64,000 bases of DNA from Pseudofrancisella aestuarii (GTDB taxonomy: Bacteria > Pseudomonadota > Gammaproteobacteria > Francisellales > Francisellaceae), in assembly GCF_003574475.2 (NCBI RefSeq), contig NZ_QLIS02000003.1, forward strand, positions 124,001 through 188,000, read 5' to 3'. Position numbers and translations under genes: made by a program. The notes under the pieces are model-generated. The model searched no databases. It saw nothing but the letters and a program-made list of their open reading frames with translations, and was not told the origin of the DNA. Within the stretch, counting starts at the first letter, position 1. Every line of letters begins with the position of its first letter. Shown in pieces: positions 49,428-59,155 of this stretch.

Positions 49428-50834
49428 ATGTCTGAGAAAACAAAAGCTTTTTTATACAAAATTAAAGATAAATGGAATAAATTTTACGAAAAAGTTAAAT
49501 CTAAAAAAATATATTACGCCTCTTTTGTAGTTGCCGTGCTTTTTATAGCTTGGTATTTTTTAGGATCTCTAGGCTTAACCGTTGCTTTAATTTACTTTAT
49601 ACAAAAAATTAATTTTGTAAAAAGACAATTCTTAAAATTAAAGCAAAACCGACAAGCTGCCGGCATAACTATTGCTGTAACTACAGCTATAATGTTTGGC
49701 TTAGTGTTTGGTTTTTCACAGCTAGTAAAATCAATGATAAAACAAGGCATGGCCTCTTATGTACCTCAGCCAACTGCTGTAACTTCAGTTTTAGTAAAAG
49801 AGCAAGACTGGCAACCAATTATAAATACAATAGGTGAAGCTCAAGCTATTCAATCAACAGCTATTTCCTCTCAGTCTGGTGGTATAATCAGCGAAATTGC
49901 TTTCAGAAGTGGGCAAGAAGTTAAGAAAGGCGATCTACTCTTCAAACTTGATACTAGCCAGTTAGAAGCGAGCTTAGAAGAAGCTCAAGCCAATCTAAAG
50001 CTGGCTAAGATCACAGATGAGCGATATAAGAAACTTGTTGCTCAACGTGCTACATCTAAAGAATCAGCGGATAAAGCAAATGCTGATTACCTTTCAGCAA
50101 AAGCTCAAGTTGATAACATACGCTCACAAATTGCATTTAAAGTCATAAGAGCTCCTTTTGATGGAAGAATTGGTATAAGAAACATAAACTTAGGGCAATA
50201 TTTTAATAATGGTGATAATGCTGCAACACTTACGACCATATCGCCTATATTTATAACTTTCCCAATCCCTCAGAACAAAGTTAACCTTATAAAGGTAGGT
50301 GATGTTATCAGCTTCTACTCTGATACATTCCAAAATGAAACTTTTGAAGCAAAAATAACTGCTGTAAACTCTTTTATTAATAGTTCAAATAGATCTATTA
50401 TGGCTCAAGCAATTTATAAAAATAAAGATCACCGAATATTACCAGGTATGTTTGTAACTGTTCATATAAACCTACCAATAGAAAAAAATGCTATAGTTAT
50501 CCCGAGAAATGCTATAAATTACAACCTTTATGGCGAATCTGTTTACACTTTGAAAACAGTTACTGATGATGATGGAAAACCTACAAAAGCATCTTATACA
50601 TCTACAGCAGATGGAGGCATGAAAACGGTACAAACTGAAGATACTCTATATAAAGTTGGTCAAGATAATATAGCGGTTCTAGAAACTAAAGATAATCTTG
50701 CACTAGTATCTGGAGTAAAAGCAGGGGAAACAATAGTAACATCTGGTCAAAACAAAATAAGAAAAGGTGCAAAAGTTATCGTAAATAACTCTGTAGAACT
50801 AAGCAATGACATCTATAATGGAGATATTCAATAG
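49428..50834 (+). CDS. RND efflux periplasmic adaptor (AcrA/HlyD family) with extended N-terminus
   Basis: 468 residues. The family core is clear: lipoyl half-motifs, a coiled hairpin (LEASLEEAQANLKLAKITDERYKKLV ...), VIRAPFDGRIGIRNINLGQ, and a membrane-proximal domain with LPGMFVTVHI. Unlike typical AcrA, which has a lipid-anchored signal peptide, this protein begins with ~30 mostly basic residues and two hydrophobic helices (about 30-58 and 78-100). GAAGGA precedes the ATG, and no lipobox is seen. It partners the RND pump gene that overlaps its stop by one base. No outer-membrane channel gene is adjacent. Confidence 0.9.
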   Translation: MSEKTKAFLYKIKDKWNKFYEKVKSKKIYYASFVVAVLFIAWYFLGSLGLTVALIYFIQKINFVKRQFLKLKQNRQAAGITIAVTTAIMFGLVFGFSQLVKSMIKQGMASYVPQPTAVTSVLVKEQDWQPIINTIGEAQAIQSTAISSQSGGIISEIAFRSGQEVKKGDLLFKLDTSQLEASLEEAQANLKLAKITDERYKKLVAQRATSKESADKANADYLSAKAQVDNIRSQIAFKVIRAPFDGRIGIRNINLGQYFNNGDNAATLTTISPIFITFPIPQNKVNLIKVGDVISFYSDTFQNETFEAKITAVNSFINSSNRSIMAQAIYKNKDHRILPGMFVTVHINLPIEKNAIVIPRNAINYNLYGESVYTLKTVTDDDGKPTKASYTSTADGGMKTVQTEDTLYKVGQDNIAVLETKDNLALVSGVKAGETIVTSGQNKIRKGAKVIVNNSVELSNDIYNGDIQ

Positions 50835-53800
50835 TGGAAACAGAAGCTCCAAAAACTAATTTTATTAAAAAGCATTTTATAGACACTTTTATAAGAAGGC
50901 CTGTCCTATCCCTTTCTATAAGCTTTATGATAATAGTAATAGGGATAGGATCTTTTTTCACATTACAAATTAGGCAGTATCCTTACATTGATAGTGCAAC
51001 AATAACTGTTACAACCAATTATCCTGGCGCTAGTCCAGCAAACATTCAAGCTTTTGTTACCAGACCAATTGAAAACTCTGTTGGTGCCGCAAAAGGTATT
51101 GATTACATGACTTCTTCGTCAGCATTAGGAACAAGTACCATAAATGTTTATGTAAAACTTGGGTACAACACAAATGACGTTTTATCTGAAGTAGTACAAT
51201 ATGTTAATGCTGTTATAAATAGATTACCTAAAGATGCTTATTCTCCATCTATACAAGTTAACCCAGCAGATGACTTCCCTTCTCTAATTTTTGCCTTTAC
51301 AAGTGATGTCATGACTCCTCCAGATATCACAGCATATATAAACTCTGAGTTAACACCTAGGTTATTAGCCAAAGGTGGTTTATCTAAGGTCAGTGTTTGG
51401 GGTAATAAACCCTATGCTATGAGAATTTATCCCAACAAAGAGAAAATGGCTGAGTATGGTATAACTGCTACTGAACTTGCAGAAAGTATTGGCTCTAATA
51501 GCTTAATTGCAGCTGGTGGTGCTATACAAGGACCATATCTTAACTATGTCCTCAATCCTGAAACTAGTATGTCTACCGCTCAAGATTACAGAAACCTAAT
51601 AGTTAAGAAATCTGAGACACAAATAATAAGACTAAAAGATGTAGCTAGAGTAGAATTAGGCGCACAAACTTATGATTCATCAGTGAAATTTGATGGTAAA
51701 ACAGCTGTTTTAGCTGGCGCTGTTGTATCTCCTGATGCAAACCCTCTTACTGTTGTAGCTGCTCTTTTAGACGAACTCCCATCTATCAAAGAAGGGCTTC
51801 CAAATGGACTAAATGTTGATGTAGCATTCAATAGTACATTATATATTGAAAGCTCTATCGAAGAGGTCTTACATACGCTATTTGAAGCAGTAATTATTGT
51901 TTCTATTGTTATGTTCCTATTCTTAGGTTCTTTTAGAGCAGTAGTTGTTCCTATTATTGCTATTCCCCTATCTATCATAGGATCATTTTTCCTAATGAAG
52001 GTAATGGGATTCTCAGTAAATCTCTTAACTCTATTAGCTATGATTTTAGCTATTGGTCTGGTTGTAGATGATGCTATTGTTGTATTAGAAAATATTTATC
52101 GCCATATAGAAGAAGGAATGGAACCATTCCCTGCTGCCATTAAAGGAGCTAGAGAAATAGCTAATCCAGTTGTATTAATGACACTAACCTTAGTAGTAGT
52201 ATATGCACCTATTGGTATGATGACAGGATTTACTGGGGCGTTATTTACTGAGTTTGCATACTCACTAGCCGGAGCCGTATTAATATCAGGTATAGTTGCT
52301 TATACACTTTCTCCAATGCTCTGTTCAAGAGTATTAAATAGAGAGATGCTTGACTCCAAATTAGTACATTATATAGATAGTTTCTTTACTAAGCTAACTG
52401 CCAAATACACTAGCATTCTAAAATTCGTATTAGAGGTTAAACCATCCATCGCAATAGTTGGTTTAATAGTAACAGCAAGTTGTTTCTTTATGATGCGAGA
52501 CATTAAATCTGAACTTGCCCCAATAGAAGACCAAGGCTTTATAGCTATAATGGGATCTGCTCCATCTTCTGCTAACATAAACTACTTAAATACTTTTAGC
52601 AATCCTTTAGCTAAGATACTGACCAATATTGAAGGAGAGCAGAACACATTCATTTTAAATGGTGTAATGGGTTCAAACGTGATATTTGGTGGATTTATTA
52701 TGAAACCTTGGGATGAGAGAACAATTCTACAACCCCAAGCCGCCCAAAAAATACAATCTGAAGTAACAAATGTTGCTGGAATACAGACTTACACATATCA
52801 AACGCCTTCCTTACCAGGGATCCCCAGAGGAGCTCCTATGACATTTGTTATTCAAGGAGTTACTGATTATGAGGCGATTTATGACATTGCCAATGATTTC
52901 ATCGCTAAAATGATGAAAAGTGGTTTATTCGTTTTTGCTCAAAGTGATCTTAAGTTTGACAACCCTGTTACTGACATCAAGATTGATAGAGAAAAAGCAG
53001 GAAATCTAGGGCTTTCTATGAAAGATATTTCTAGCGTATTACAGTATAGTTACGCTGGTGGATATATTAACTATTTCTTCCGTTTAGGATATAGCTTCCA
53101 AGTTATTCCTCAGCTTCCTAGAATGGAAATGCTTACACAAGAACAGTTAGGAAGTATTTATTTAGACATAAAAACTCCTATAGAGAACATGTTTAACTCT
53201 CAAATCCCAATATCTGCTTTGGTTCAATTTAAAACGAAAGGTCAACCACTTACACTAAATACTTTCCAACAATTAAACTCTGCCACTATTTCAGCAGTTA
53301 TGGCACCTGGAGTCACTCAGGGTCAAGCAGTAGATTATATGGAAGAATTATCAAAAGCAGAACTTCCAAATGGATTCTCATACAACTATTCTGGCTCCGT
53401 TAGACAGTATATAGAAAATGGTAACACGATGATGATTGCTTTCGCTTTTGCTATTATTCTTATTTTCTTAGCTCTATCTGCACAATTTGAAAGCTTTAGA
53501 GACTCTTTAGTTATCCTAGTTACAATTCCTATGGCTATATCAGGAGCGCTACTACCACTGTTCTTAGGTCAATATCTTGGGGCATCATGGGCTTCCCTGA
53601 ATATTTATACTCAATTAGGATTAGTTACACTAATAGGATTGATATCTAAACAAGGTATTATGGTGGTTGAATTTGCAAATCATTTGCAGAAAGTTGAGAA
53701 ACTAAACAAGTACGATGCCATAATAAAATCATCCTCTCAAAGATTAAGACCCATCCTTATGACAGTTTCAGCAATGGTTGTTGGTGTAATACCCCTCATA

Positions 53801-53998
53801 TTCTCATCTGGTGCTGGTGCAGTAAGTAGAAACTGTATTGGGGTCGTTATATCAAGTGGATTAGTCGTAGGCGCAATATTCTCATTATTTGTTTTACCAG
53901 TTGTATATATGTACGTTGCTGAAGATAAATCTAAATTCCTAGAGAGAGAAAAAAGAGAAGATGAAATAATAGAAACTTTACAACAATCTGATCACTAA
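50834..53998 (+). CDS. RND multidrug efflux pump, AcrB/HAE1 family
   Basis: 1054 residues with twelve helices and two large periplasmic loops. The proton-relay pair Asp-Asp is in LVVDDAIVVLENIYRHIEEG (helix 4), and GLISKQGIMVVEFANHLQ supplies the helix 10-11 relay region. Start is GTG at 50834 overlapping the adaptor stop; GGAG lies about ten bases upstream. It should expel drugs, detergents or bile-like compounds together with the adaptor and a TolC-type channel from elsewhere. Confidence 0.94.
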   Translation: METEAPKTNFIKKHFIDTFIRRPVLSLSISFMIIVIGIGSFFTLQIRQYPYIDSATITVTTNYPGASPANIQAFVTRPIENSVGAAKGIDYMTSSSALGTSTINVYVKLGYNTNDVLSEVVQYVNAVINRLPKDAYSPSIQVNPADDFPSLIFAFTSDVMTPPDITAYINSELTPRLLAKGGLSKVSVWGNKPYAMRIYPNKEKMAEYGITATELAESIGSNSLIAAGGAIQGPYLNYVLNPETSMSTAQDYRNLIVKKSETQIIRLKDVARVELGAQTYDSSVKFDGKTAVLAGAVVSPDANPLTVVAALLDELPSIKEGLPNGLNVDVAFNSTLYIESSIEEVLHTLFEAVIIVSIVMFLFLGSFRAVVVPIIAIPLSIIGSFFLMKVMGFSVNLLTLLAMILAIGLVVDDAIVVLENIYRHIEEGMEPFPAAIKGAREIANPVVLMTLTLVVVYAPIGMMTGFTGALFTEFAYSLAGAVLISGIVAYTLSPMLCSRVLNREMLDSKLVHYIDSFFTKLTAKYTSILKFVLEVKPSIAIVGLIVTASCFFMMRDIKSELAPIEDQGFIAIMGSAPSSANINYLNTFSNPLAKILTNIEGEQNTFILNGVMGSNVIFGGFIMKPWDERTILQPQAAQKIQSEVTNVAGIQTYTYQTPSLPGIPRGAPMTFVIQGVTDYEAIYDIANDFIAKMMKSGLFVFAQSDLKFDNPVTDIKIDREKAGNLGLSMKDISSVLQYSYAGGYINYFFRLGYSFQVIPQLPRMEMLTQEQLGSIYLDIKTPIENMFNSQIPISALVQFKTKGQPLTLNTFQQLNSATISAVMAPGVTQGQAVDYMEELSKAELPNGFSYNYSGSVRQYIENGNTMMIAFAFAIILIFLALSAQFESFRDSLVILVTIPMAISGALLPLFLGQYLGASWASLNIYTQLGLVTLIGLISKQGIMVVEFANHLQKVEKLNKYDAIIKSSSQRLRPILMTVSAMVVGVIPLIFSSGAGAVSRNCIGVVISSGLVVGAIFSLFVLPVVYMYVAEDKSKFLEREKREDEIIETLQQSDH

Positions 53999-54064
53999 TC
54001 CTCATTTACTTCTCGAATAAGATGCTATATATTGAAATTATCATAAATAATTTTGTATATTACT

Positions 54065-55348
54065 ATGAATTCAGAATCACATTTACCAGACTCAAAATCA
54101 CTTATGGCTCTAGCATGGGTTATTTGTCTAGTAACAACACTTTGCTATAGTTACGACTTCTTTATAAGAGCAGCTCCAGGAGTTATGGCAACAAACCTTA
54201 AAGATGCTTTTTCAATAAATGATACTCATCTTGGTTTTTTATCTTCAGCTTATTTTATTTCATATACTATAATGCAAATTCCAGCTGGAGTGATATTAGA
54301 TAAATATAACCGAAGAGTAGTCATTAGTATTGCAACAGCACTATGTGTTTTAGGAAACTATCTCTTTTCAGCTACAGACTACTATGAGTTAGCTTTTTTT
54401 GGCAGAATACTTATGGGAATAGGCTCAGCATTTGGATTTATTGGCGCTGCTAAAATGGCTGCCATGTGGCTACCTCAAAGGTTTTTTGCAACCTTTATTG
54501 GTTTCACTACTGTTGTGGGAATTCTAGGCGGTCTTATGACTGATACTATTTTATCCTCTTTAGTACACAACTTTGGCTGGAAATCTGGAAATGCTGTATT
54601 TACATATATAGGGATCGGAATATTAGTCCTAGTTATCACTTTCGTACGAGACAATCCAAAACATGTAGAAAAATTTACTCATTTAAGTGAAGCAAATTTT
54701 AAAGAAACAATCTTTAAAGTCCTCAAAATCTTTGGAAACTCTAAATTTTGGGCAGCTAGCGTTATAGGTGCAATATTATTTATTCCCATAAATGTTCTAG
54801 GCTCGCTATGGGGTGTTGGACTCATCCAAGCAAAATTTGGTATAGATCAAGCTGGAGCAGCTGAGATAAATGGTTTCTTATTTATTGGATCTGCCGTAGG
54901 ATTTGCAATAGCTGCAATTATAGCCTCTATGACAACTAGATTTCGCCTTATGCTTATAATAAGTATAACAGCATCAGTTACATTATTAGCTATGCTTTTA
55001 TATCTTCCTTTAAATATACAAGCATTTACAATACTTTATATACTACTAGGCGTAGTTGCAGGCCCTCAAGCAGTAACATTTGCTATTGCAAAGGCAATAT
55101 CTCCGAAAGGGACAGCTGGCTCGGCAACTGCTGGTGTGAATATGGTTAACAACCTTATACCTGTCTTTTTACTACCTTTAATTGGATATATATTGACTCA
55201 CTATGGTACTTTAATGGTTCACACAAGCACTAAACTTGAAGTTTACACAATCTCTAGTTACCAAACAGCTCTAGATATGGTATTGGTTCTTCTATTAATC
55301 TGCTTACCTATTTCAATATTTATACCAAAAAATATAGAAGACAAATAA
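54065..55348 (+). CDS. MFS transporter, Francisella phagosomal-transporter-like
   Basis: 427 residues, twelve helices. The N-terminal block CYSYDFFIRAAPGVMATNL ... SSAYFISYTIMQIPAGVILDKYNRR is shared with the paralogues at 17.7 and 19.7 kb. Start chosen at the ATG 54065; the longer frame begins with TTG and has no support. Likely an amino-acid or metabolite importer; substrate unknown. Convergent with the ATP-grasp gene. Confidence 0.84.
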   Translation: MNSESHLPDSKSLMALAWVICLVTTLCYSYDFFIRAAPGVMATNLKDAFSINDTHLGFLSSAYFISYTIMQIPAGVILDKYNRRVVISIATALCVLGNYLFSATDYYELAFFGRILMGIGSAFGFIGAAKMAAMWLPQRFFATFIGFTTVVGILGGLMTDTILSSLVHNFGWKSGNAVFTYIGIGILVLVITFVRDNPKHVEKFTHLSEANFKETIFKVLKIFGNSKFWAASVIGAILFIPINVLGSLWGVGLIQAKFGIDQAGAAEINGFLFIGSAVGFAIAAIIASMTTRFRLMLIISITASVTLLAMLLYLPLNIQAFTILYILLGVVAGPQAVTFAIAKAISPKGTAGSATAGVNMVNNLIPVFLLPLIGYILTHYGTLMVHTSTKLEVYTISSYQTALDMVLVLLLICLPISIFIPKNIEDK

Positions 55349-55379
55349 AGGCTATTTATTTTATCCAAAAATTTCTTAA

Positions 55380-56660
55380 TTACTTACAAGAGCAGGCTAT
55401 ATCAAGAATCTCTGACAATCTTTCATCTGAGTCTGCTATAACTAATATCATAACTTTATTATTAGCTTCTAGATTTCCTATACAGGTAATAATAACGCCC
55501 TCTTTATCACCATAACTATAAGCAACACCTTTAGATTTCAAATAATTATGATAGTCATCTATAGTATATCCTTTCGGAACTAAAACATTATTATGACCAA
55601 CCCAAGGCTTATATTCTCCATCTCTTAACTCATGTGCCAAGAAACCTGCATATATAGCACCTGTTTGACGAGCATTTACTTCTAAAACATATGGAATAAT
55701 TTCTCCAGCAATTTCTCTTATAAGTAAATCAACTCCAACAACACCTCTTACTCCATGTTCTCTAAGAATTTCTGTCACTTCTGAACAAAGTTTTTGAACA
55801 GATGGATACTTTTCAAATTTTGATTTATATTTATTACCTAAATGAGTTTGACCATCTAACATTTGATCACTTAATCCCAAAGAAATATCATCTTCTTTCT
55901 TATCCGCAATACATATCTGGAAGGCTGGAGAGCCTAAATTATCAAGCCAAGGATCAATCATAAATATTTCGACCTTACTCATCAATTTTAAAACTTCTTT
56001 AAGTTCTTTTTCACTTTCAAATCTATGAATACCATATCCGGAACATGCTCTTGGCATAATAACTGCACATTCATAAATACCATGATTTTCATATTCTCTA
56101 TATATTTCTAGAGATCTCTTTACATAATCTTCGCTAATTGTAGAAACTATATTAGTACTTGGAACTAATATACCCCTATCATGTAACATTTTTCTTAAGA
56201 AGGATTTATCATTAAGGAAAACAGATAAAGATGTACTTAAACCATATTCTTTACCATATCTAATTCCCATTAATTCTATTGATGTAGACGAAGTAAAAGG
56301 AACGATAGATACAAACTCCTTATCTTTGAACTCAGGAATTTGATCAGCATAATTCATTACTAAAGTAGAAAATCTATAATGCTGCAATATATCTTCTATA
56401 AAAATGAAATTATCTATAGATATATAGCCAAGGCCAATTTCTTTAAAGTATTTAACCATCTGTTCTACGACTTTCATGCTAGTCTTTGGTAATACAATCT
56501 TATGATCTTTTGCCAATAAACAAAGTGTTCTCGTTATATAGTTACTAACAAATGAGCTAACCAGATCTGCCCCATAAATATCTGTTGTATTAGGAATATG
56601 TATAGCTTTTTTACCCCACATTTTTTCAGATAATGTATTTGTTATTTTTGTTGTAGACAT
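55380..56660 (-). CDS. ATP-grasp family ligase of unknown substrate
   Basis: 426 residues. After a ~140-residue pre-grasp region, the ATP-grasp fold is seen as FLRKMLHDRGILVPSTN, AVIMPRACSGYGIHRF (200-214), DQMLDGQTHLGNKY, and the metal-binding VGVDLLIREIAGEIIPYVLEVNARQTG with Glu327 and Asn329. Such enzymes join a carboxylate to an amine or thiol using ATP; the layout recalls peptide ligases of the PGM1 type. The usual first-strand Lys (KP) appears to be Met202. It overlaps the amidohydrolase-like gene by 19 bp with AGAGGTGA before its ATG, so they form one functional unit. Substrate unknown. Confidence 0.78.
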   Translation of the reverse strand: MSTTKITNTLSEKMWGKKAIHIPNTTDIYGADLVSSFVSNYITRTLCLLAKDHKIVLPKTSMKVVEQMVKYFKEIGLGYISIDNFIFIEDILQHYRFSTLVMNYADQIPEFKDKEFVSIVPFTSSTSIELMGIRYGKEYGLSTSLSVFLNDKSFLRKMLHDRGILVPSTNIVSTISEDYVKRSLEIYREYENHGIYECAVIMPRACSGYGIHRFESEKELKEVLKLMSKVEIFMIDPWLDNLGSPAFQICIADKKEDDISLGLSDQMLDGQTHLGNKYKSKFEKYPSVQKLCSEVTEILREHGVRGVVGVDLLIREIAGEIIPYVLEVNARQTGAIYAGFLAHELRDGEYKPWVGHNNVLVPKGYTIDDYHNYLKSKGVAYSYGDKEGVIITCIGNLEANNKVMILVIADSDERLSEILDIACSCK

Positions 56661-57610
56661 ATCTCACCTCTTCTTTTTTCTTTTAACTGCATGTGGGCAT
56701 CATAAATAGCTTTAGAGAAAATAGCTGTCATCTGATTTAATTTGACCTCATCTATTTCTAGTTTTGCTAAATCATAATCTGTGTCACTCGTTACTTTTTT
56801 TGACAAAAAGTCCTTAGGTAGATCTATACACACAGTACCAAGCTCACAAACTAAATAATGAGCAACTAAGTGCTCGGCTAATATATATGGTTTATCATAT
56901 TGAATTTCTACACCTTGATCATGAAATTGTTTTGCTAAAGCATCTAGTAGTTCTTGATTTGCAAAAATACCATTACGATGATCTCCTGTAAAAAGCTCTG
57001 TTAATCGTAACTCCCCCTCTTTATGACTATCTCTGAACAACCTTATATACTCTTCTAAAGTATCTGGTGTCTCTATAATAGCTTCGGCATATCTTTCTTG
57101 AATAATATTTGGAGAGTATGTCGACATTGTATGCAAATCTATAGATACTGCATTATAGCTTTTCGCTATAGCTACAGCATGACAAAGGTGCTCCATATAT
57201 CTATCGTAAAGCTTCAGCAACTCTGCTTTAAGTTTTGGGTGTTGATTATAATCTATTACGTTTCTCAAACAGTTTGGATATAATCTACCAGCGTCTAATA
57301 TTGACCTAGGAAAAGATGGCTCTATTATTAAAGTTTTTAAATTAAATTTATTATAAAGAAATTTAGCTATCTCTTTAGCCAATTCTCTTGTACCAAAATC
57401 ACACTCAATTTCTAGAAATTGCTCAAAAGCAACTTTATCAAGCTTTATTAATTCAGCAAATATAGGATAATCAAACTCTATAAAATCATGACCCAGCTCA
57501 GAATGGGGGCAAGTCAATAAAACATCAAATCTTAAATCACCATCAGAATAAAAATAAAAAGTAGCACTCTCGTGATATTTTACATACGACGGTTTATCTA
57601 TCCAATTCAC
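56642..57610 (-). CDS. N-formylglutamate amidohydrolase-like protein
   Basis: 322 residues of the FGase/HutG-like zinc-hydrolase family: TCPHSELGHDF (His36), CDFGTRELA (71-78), SFPRSILDAGR (99-109) and VSIDLHTMS (His160) match the PHSG, DxGT, SRYxxDxNR and DxHS blocks. There are no histidine-degradation genes nearby, so formylglutamate is an unlikely substrate. The start is GTG at 57610 without a good ribosome site. The coupled ATP-grasp gene suggests the pair makes and trims an amide-linked compound; that is inference. Confidence 0.75.
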   Translation of the reverse strand: MNWIDKPSYVKYHESATFYFYSDGDLRFDVLLTCPHSELGHDFIEFDYPIFAELIKLDKVAFEQFLEIECDFGTRELAKEIAKFLYNKFNLKTLIIEPSFPRSILDAGRLYPNCLRNVIDYNQHPKLKAELLKLYDRYMEHLCHAVAIAKSYNAVSIDLHTMSTYSPNIIQERYAEAIIETPDTLEEYIRLFRDSHKEGELRLTELFTGDHRNGIFANQELLDALAKQFHDQGVEIQYDKPYILAEHLVAHYLVCELGTVCIDLPKDFLSKKVTSDTDYDLAKLEIDEVKLNQMTAIFSKAIYDAHMQLKEKRRGEICLQQK

Positions 57611-57745
57611 AAAAATATTAAGTTTAATTTAAAAATTATTATTGAAAATTATAACAACTATATAAACAATAATAAAATCTAATTTTTTTTGCTATTTTTT
57701 ACGTTTATACTTAATAGACATAATATTTTTAATAAGAAAACTTCT

Positions 57746-59155
57746 ATGGATGATATAAAAGAAGAAAAAAGTGGATCCATTTTTGGCTTCTTGATAACTT
57801 CTTTTACTGTTTTTTTTGCCATTCTTATATTTACTATATCAATAATTATTTTTCACCAGATAAAAAAACAAAGTGATTCATTATTTGATTATCAAATGCA
57901 GGTTTCTGCTAAAGTCTTAGAAACAGTTTTTAAAATATACCCTACTTTAGAAGCAAAAGAGGAAAATATAATTTTTGATAACATGTCTAAATCCTTTTTA
58001 AACGTTGAAAACTATAATGAAAACGTTGCTATTAGAGTTTATGACCCAAAAGATAAGAAACTTATATTAAAAACCTCTAACCTGCCAGATTTCGAAAAAA
58101 ATAATATGCAGATAAATCAAGGCTTTGAAAGGATATATACAGTATTAAATGGAGGTCAGAAAAAATATTGGTACACATATACTTTAACTACTGATAATGG
58201 AAACCTTATAACCATTTTTATTAATGATGCAGTTAAAGATAAAATCTCCCACTCTGTAATTGTTAAAGCTTTGGGATTGCTAATTCTAACATACCTATTC
58301 TTAGTAGCATTTACATACTATATTTTAAGCTTAGCTCTTAGACCTTTAAAGAGAATTAATAAAAAAGTATCAAAGCTTAATCCAAGGGACAATGACAGAC
58401 TCGACATGGATGAAACCCCTCAAGAGATAATGCCATTTGTTCAACAAATTAACACTCTTATTGATAAATTTCAAAATATTCTTGAAAGAGAAAAAAGATT
58501 CTCTGGAGATGCTGCACATGAGCTTAAAACACCAATAGCAGGACTACGAACACAAGTTCAAATTGCGCTAACCAGTGATGACCTCCAAGAAATAAAAGAA
58601 AAACTAAAGAGAGTTTTAAATTCAGCAGACAGATATTCGCATATAATTGACCAATTATTAACTCTAAGCAGAATTCAACCGAATGAGCAAATCTCCTTTG
58701 CTAAAAAACTGGGAATCAATAGAACAATAGAAACAGCATTAGCTGATGCAGCTATTAAAGCTATAGAAAAAAATATAAATCTTATATTTAATCCTTACAA
58801 AAAAGAGCTTTACTGTCAAAGTAATGACTATTTAATAAACATTTTGGTAAAAAATCTTATTTCAAATTCAATAAAATATACCGAACCTAATGGATCTGTA
58901 GAAGTCACAACTTATCTCAAAGATAAAAGCATTATGATAACAATTAAGGATACTGGAATAGGTGTTCCTAAAGAAAATCTAACAAGAATATTTGACAGGT
59001 TTTATAGAGAAACGGGAACAAAACAAGAAGGTAGCGGGCTAGGTTTAGCAATAGTCTCTGAAATAGTTAGGCTTCATAATGGAGAAGTGTATGCAGAAAA
59101 TAATCAAGATAAAGGAATTACTGTTACAGTAAGAATTCCTCTTATAAATAATTAA
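57746..59155 (+). CDS. Orphan sensor histidine kinase, QseC-like
   Basis: 469 residues. Helix 1 (about 12-36), a ~130-residue periplasmic sensor, helix 2 (about 171-197), a HAMP-like linker, HisKA with phospho-His258 in DAAHELKTPIAGLR, and an ATPase domain (NLISNSIKYTEPNGS; DTGIGV; GSGLGLAIV). The RFYRETGTKQEGSG loop is typical of QseC/PmrB. No response regulator is next to it. In Francisella the orphan kinase QseC signals through a distant PmrA-type regulator, so this may be qseC. The ATG at 57746 is preferred over a TTG 19 codons earlier. Confidence 0.85.
   Translation: MDDIKEEKSGSIFGFLITSFTVFFAILIFTISIIIFHQIKKQSDSLFDYQMQVSAKVLETVFKIYPTLEAKEENIIFDNMSKSFLNVENYNENVAIRVYDPKDKKLILKTSNLPDFEKNNMQINQGFERIYTVLNGGQKKYWYTYTLTTDNGNLITIFINDAVKDKISHSVIVKALGLLILTYLFLVAFTYYILSLALRPLKRINKKVSKLNPRDNDRLDMDETPQEIMPFVQQINTLIDKFQNILEREKRFSGDAAHELKTPIAGLRTQVQIALTSDDLQEIKEKLKRVLNSADRYSHIIDQLLTLSRIQPNEQISFAKKLGINRTIETALADAAIKAIEKNINLIFNPYKKELYCQSNDYLINILVKNLISNSIKYTEPNGSVEVTTYLKDKSIMITIKDTGIGVPKENLTRIFDRFYRETGTKQEGSGLGLAIVSEIVRLHNGEVYAENNQDKGITVTVRIPLINN

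Noticed and set aside
54029-54064. TTGAAA and TATATT with 18-bp spacing ahead of the MFS gene at 54065
   Set aside because: The -10 would end three bases before the ATG, putting the start of transcription after the start codon.
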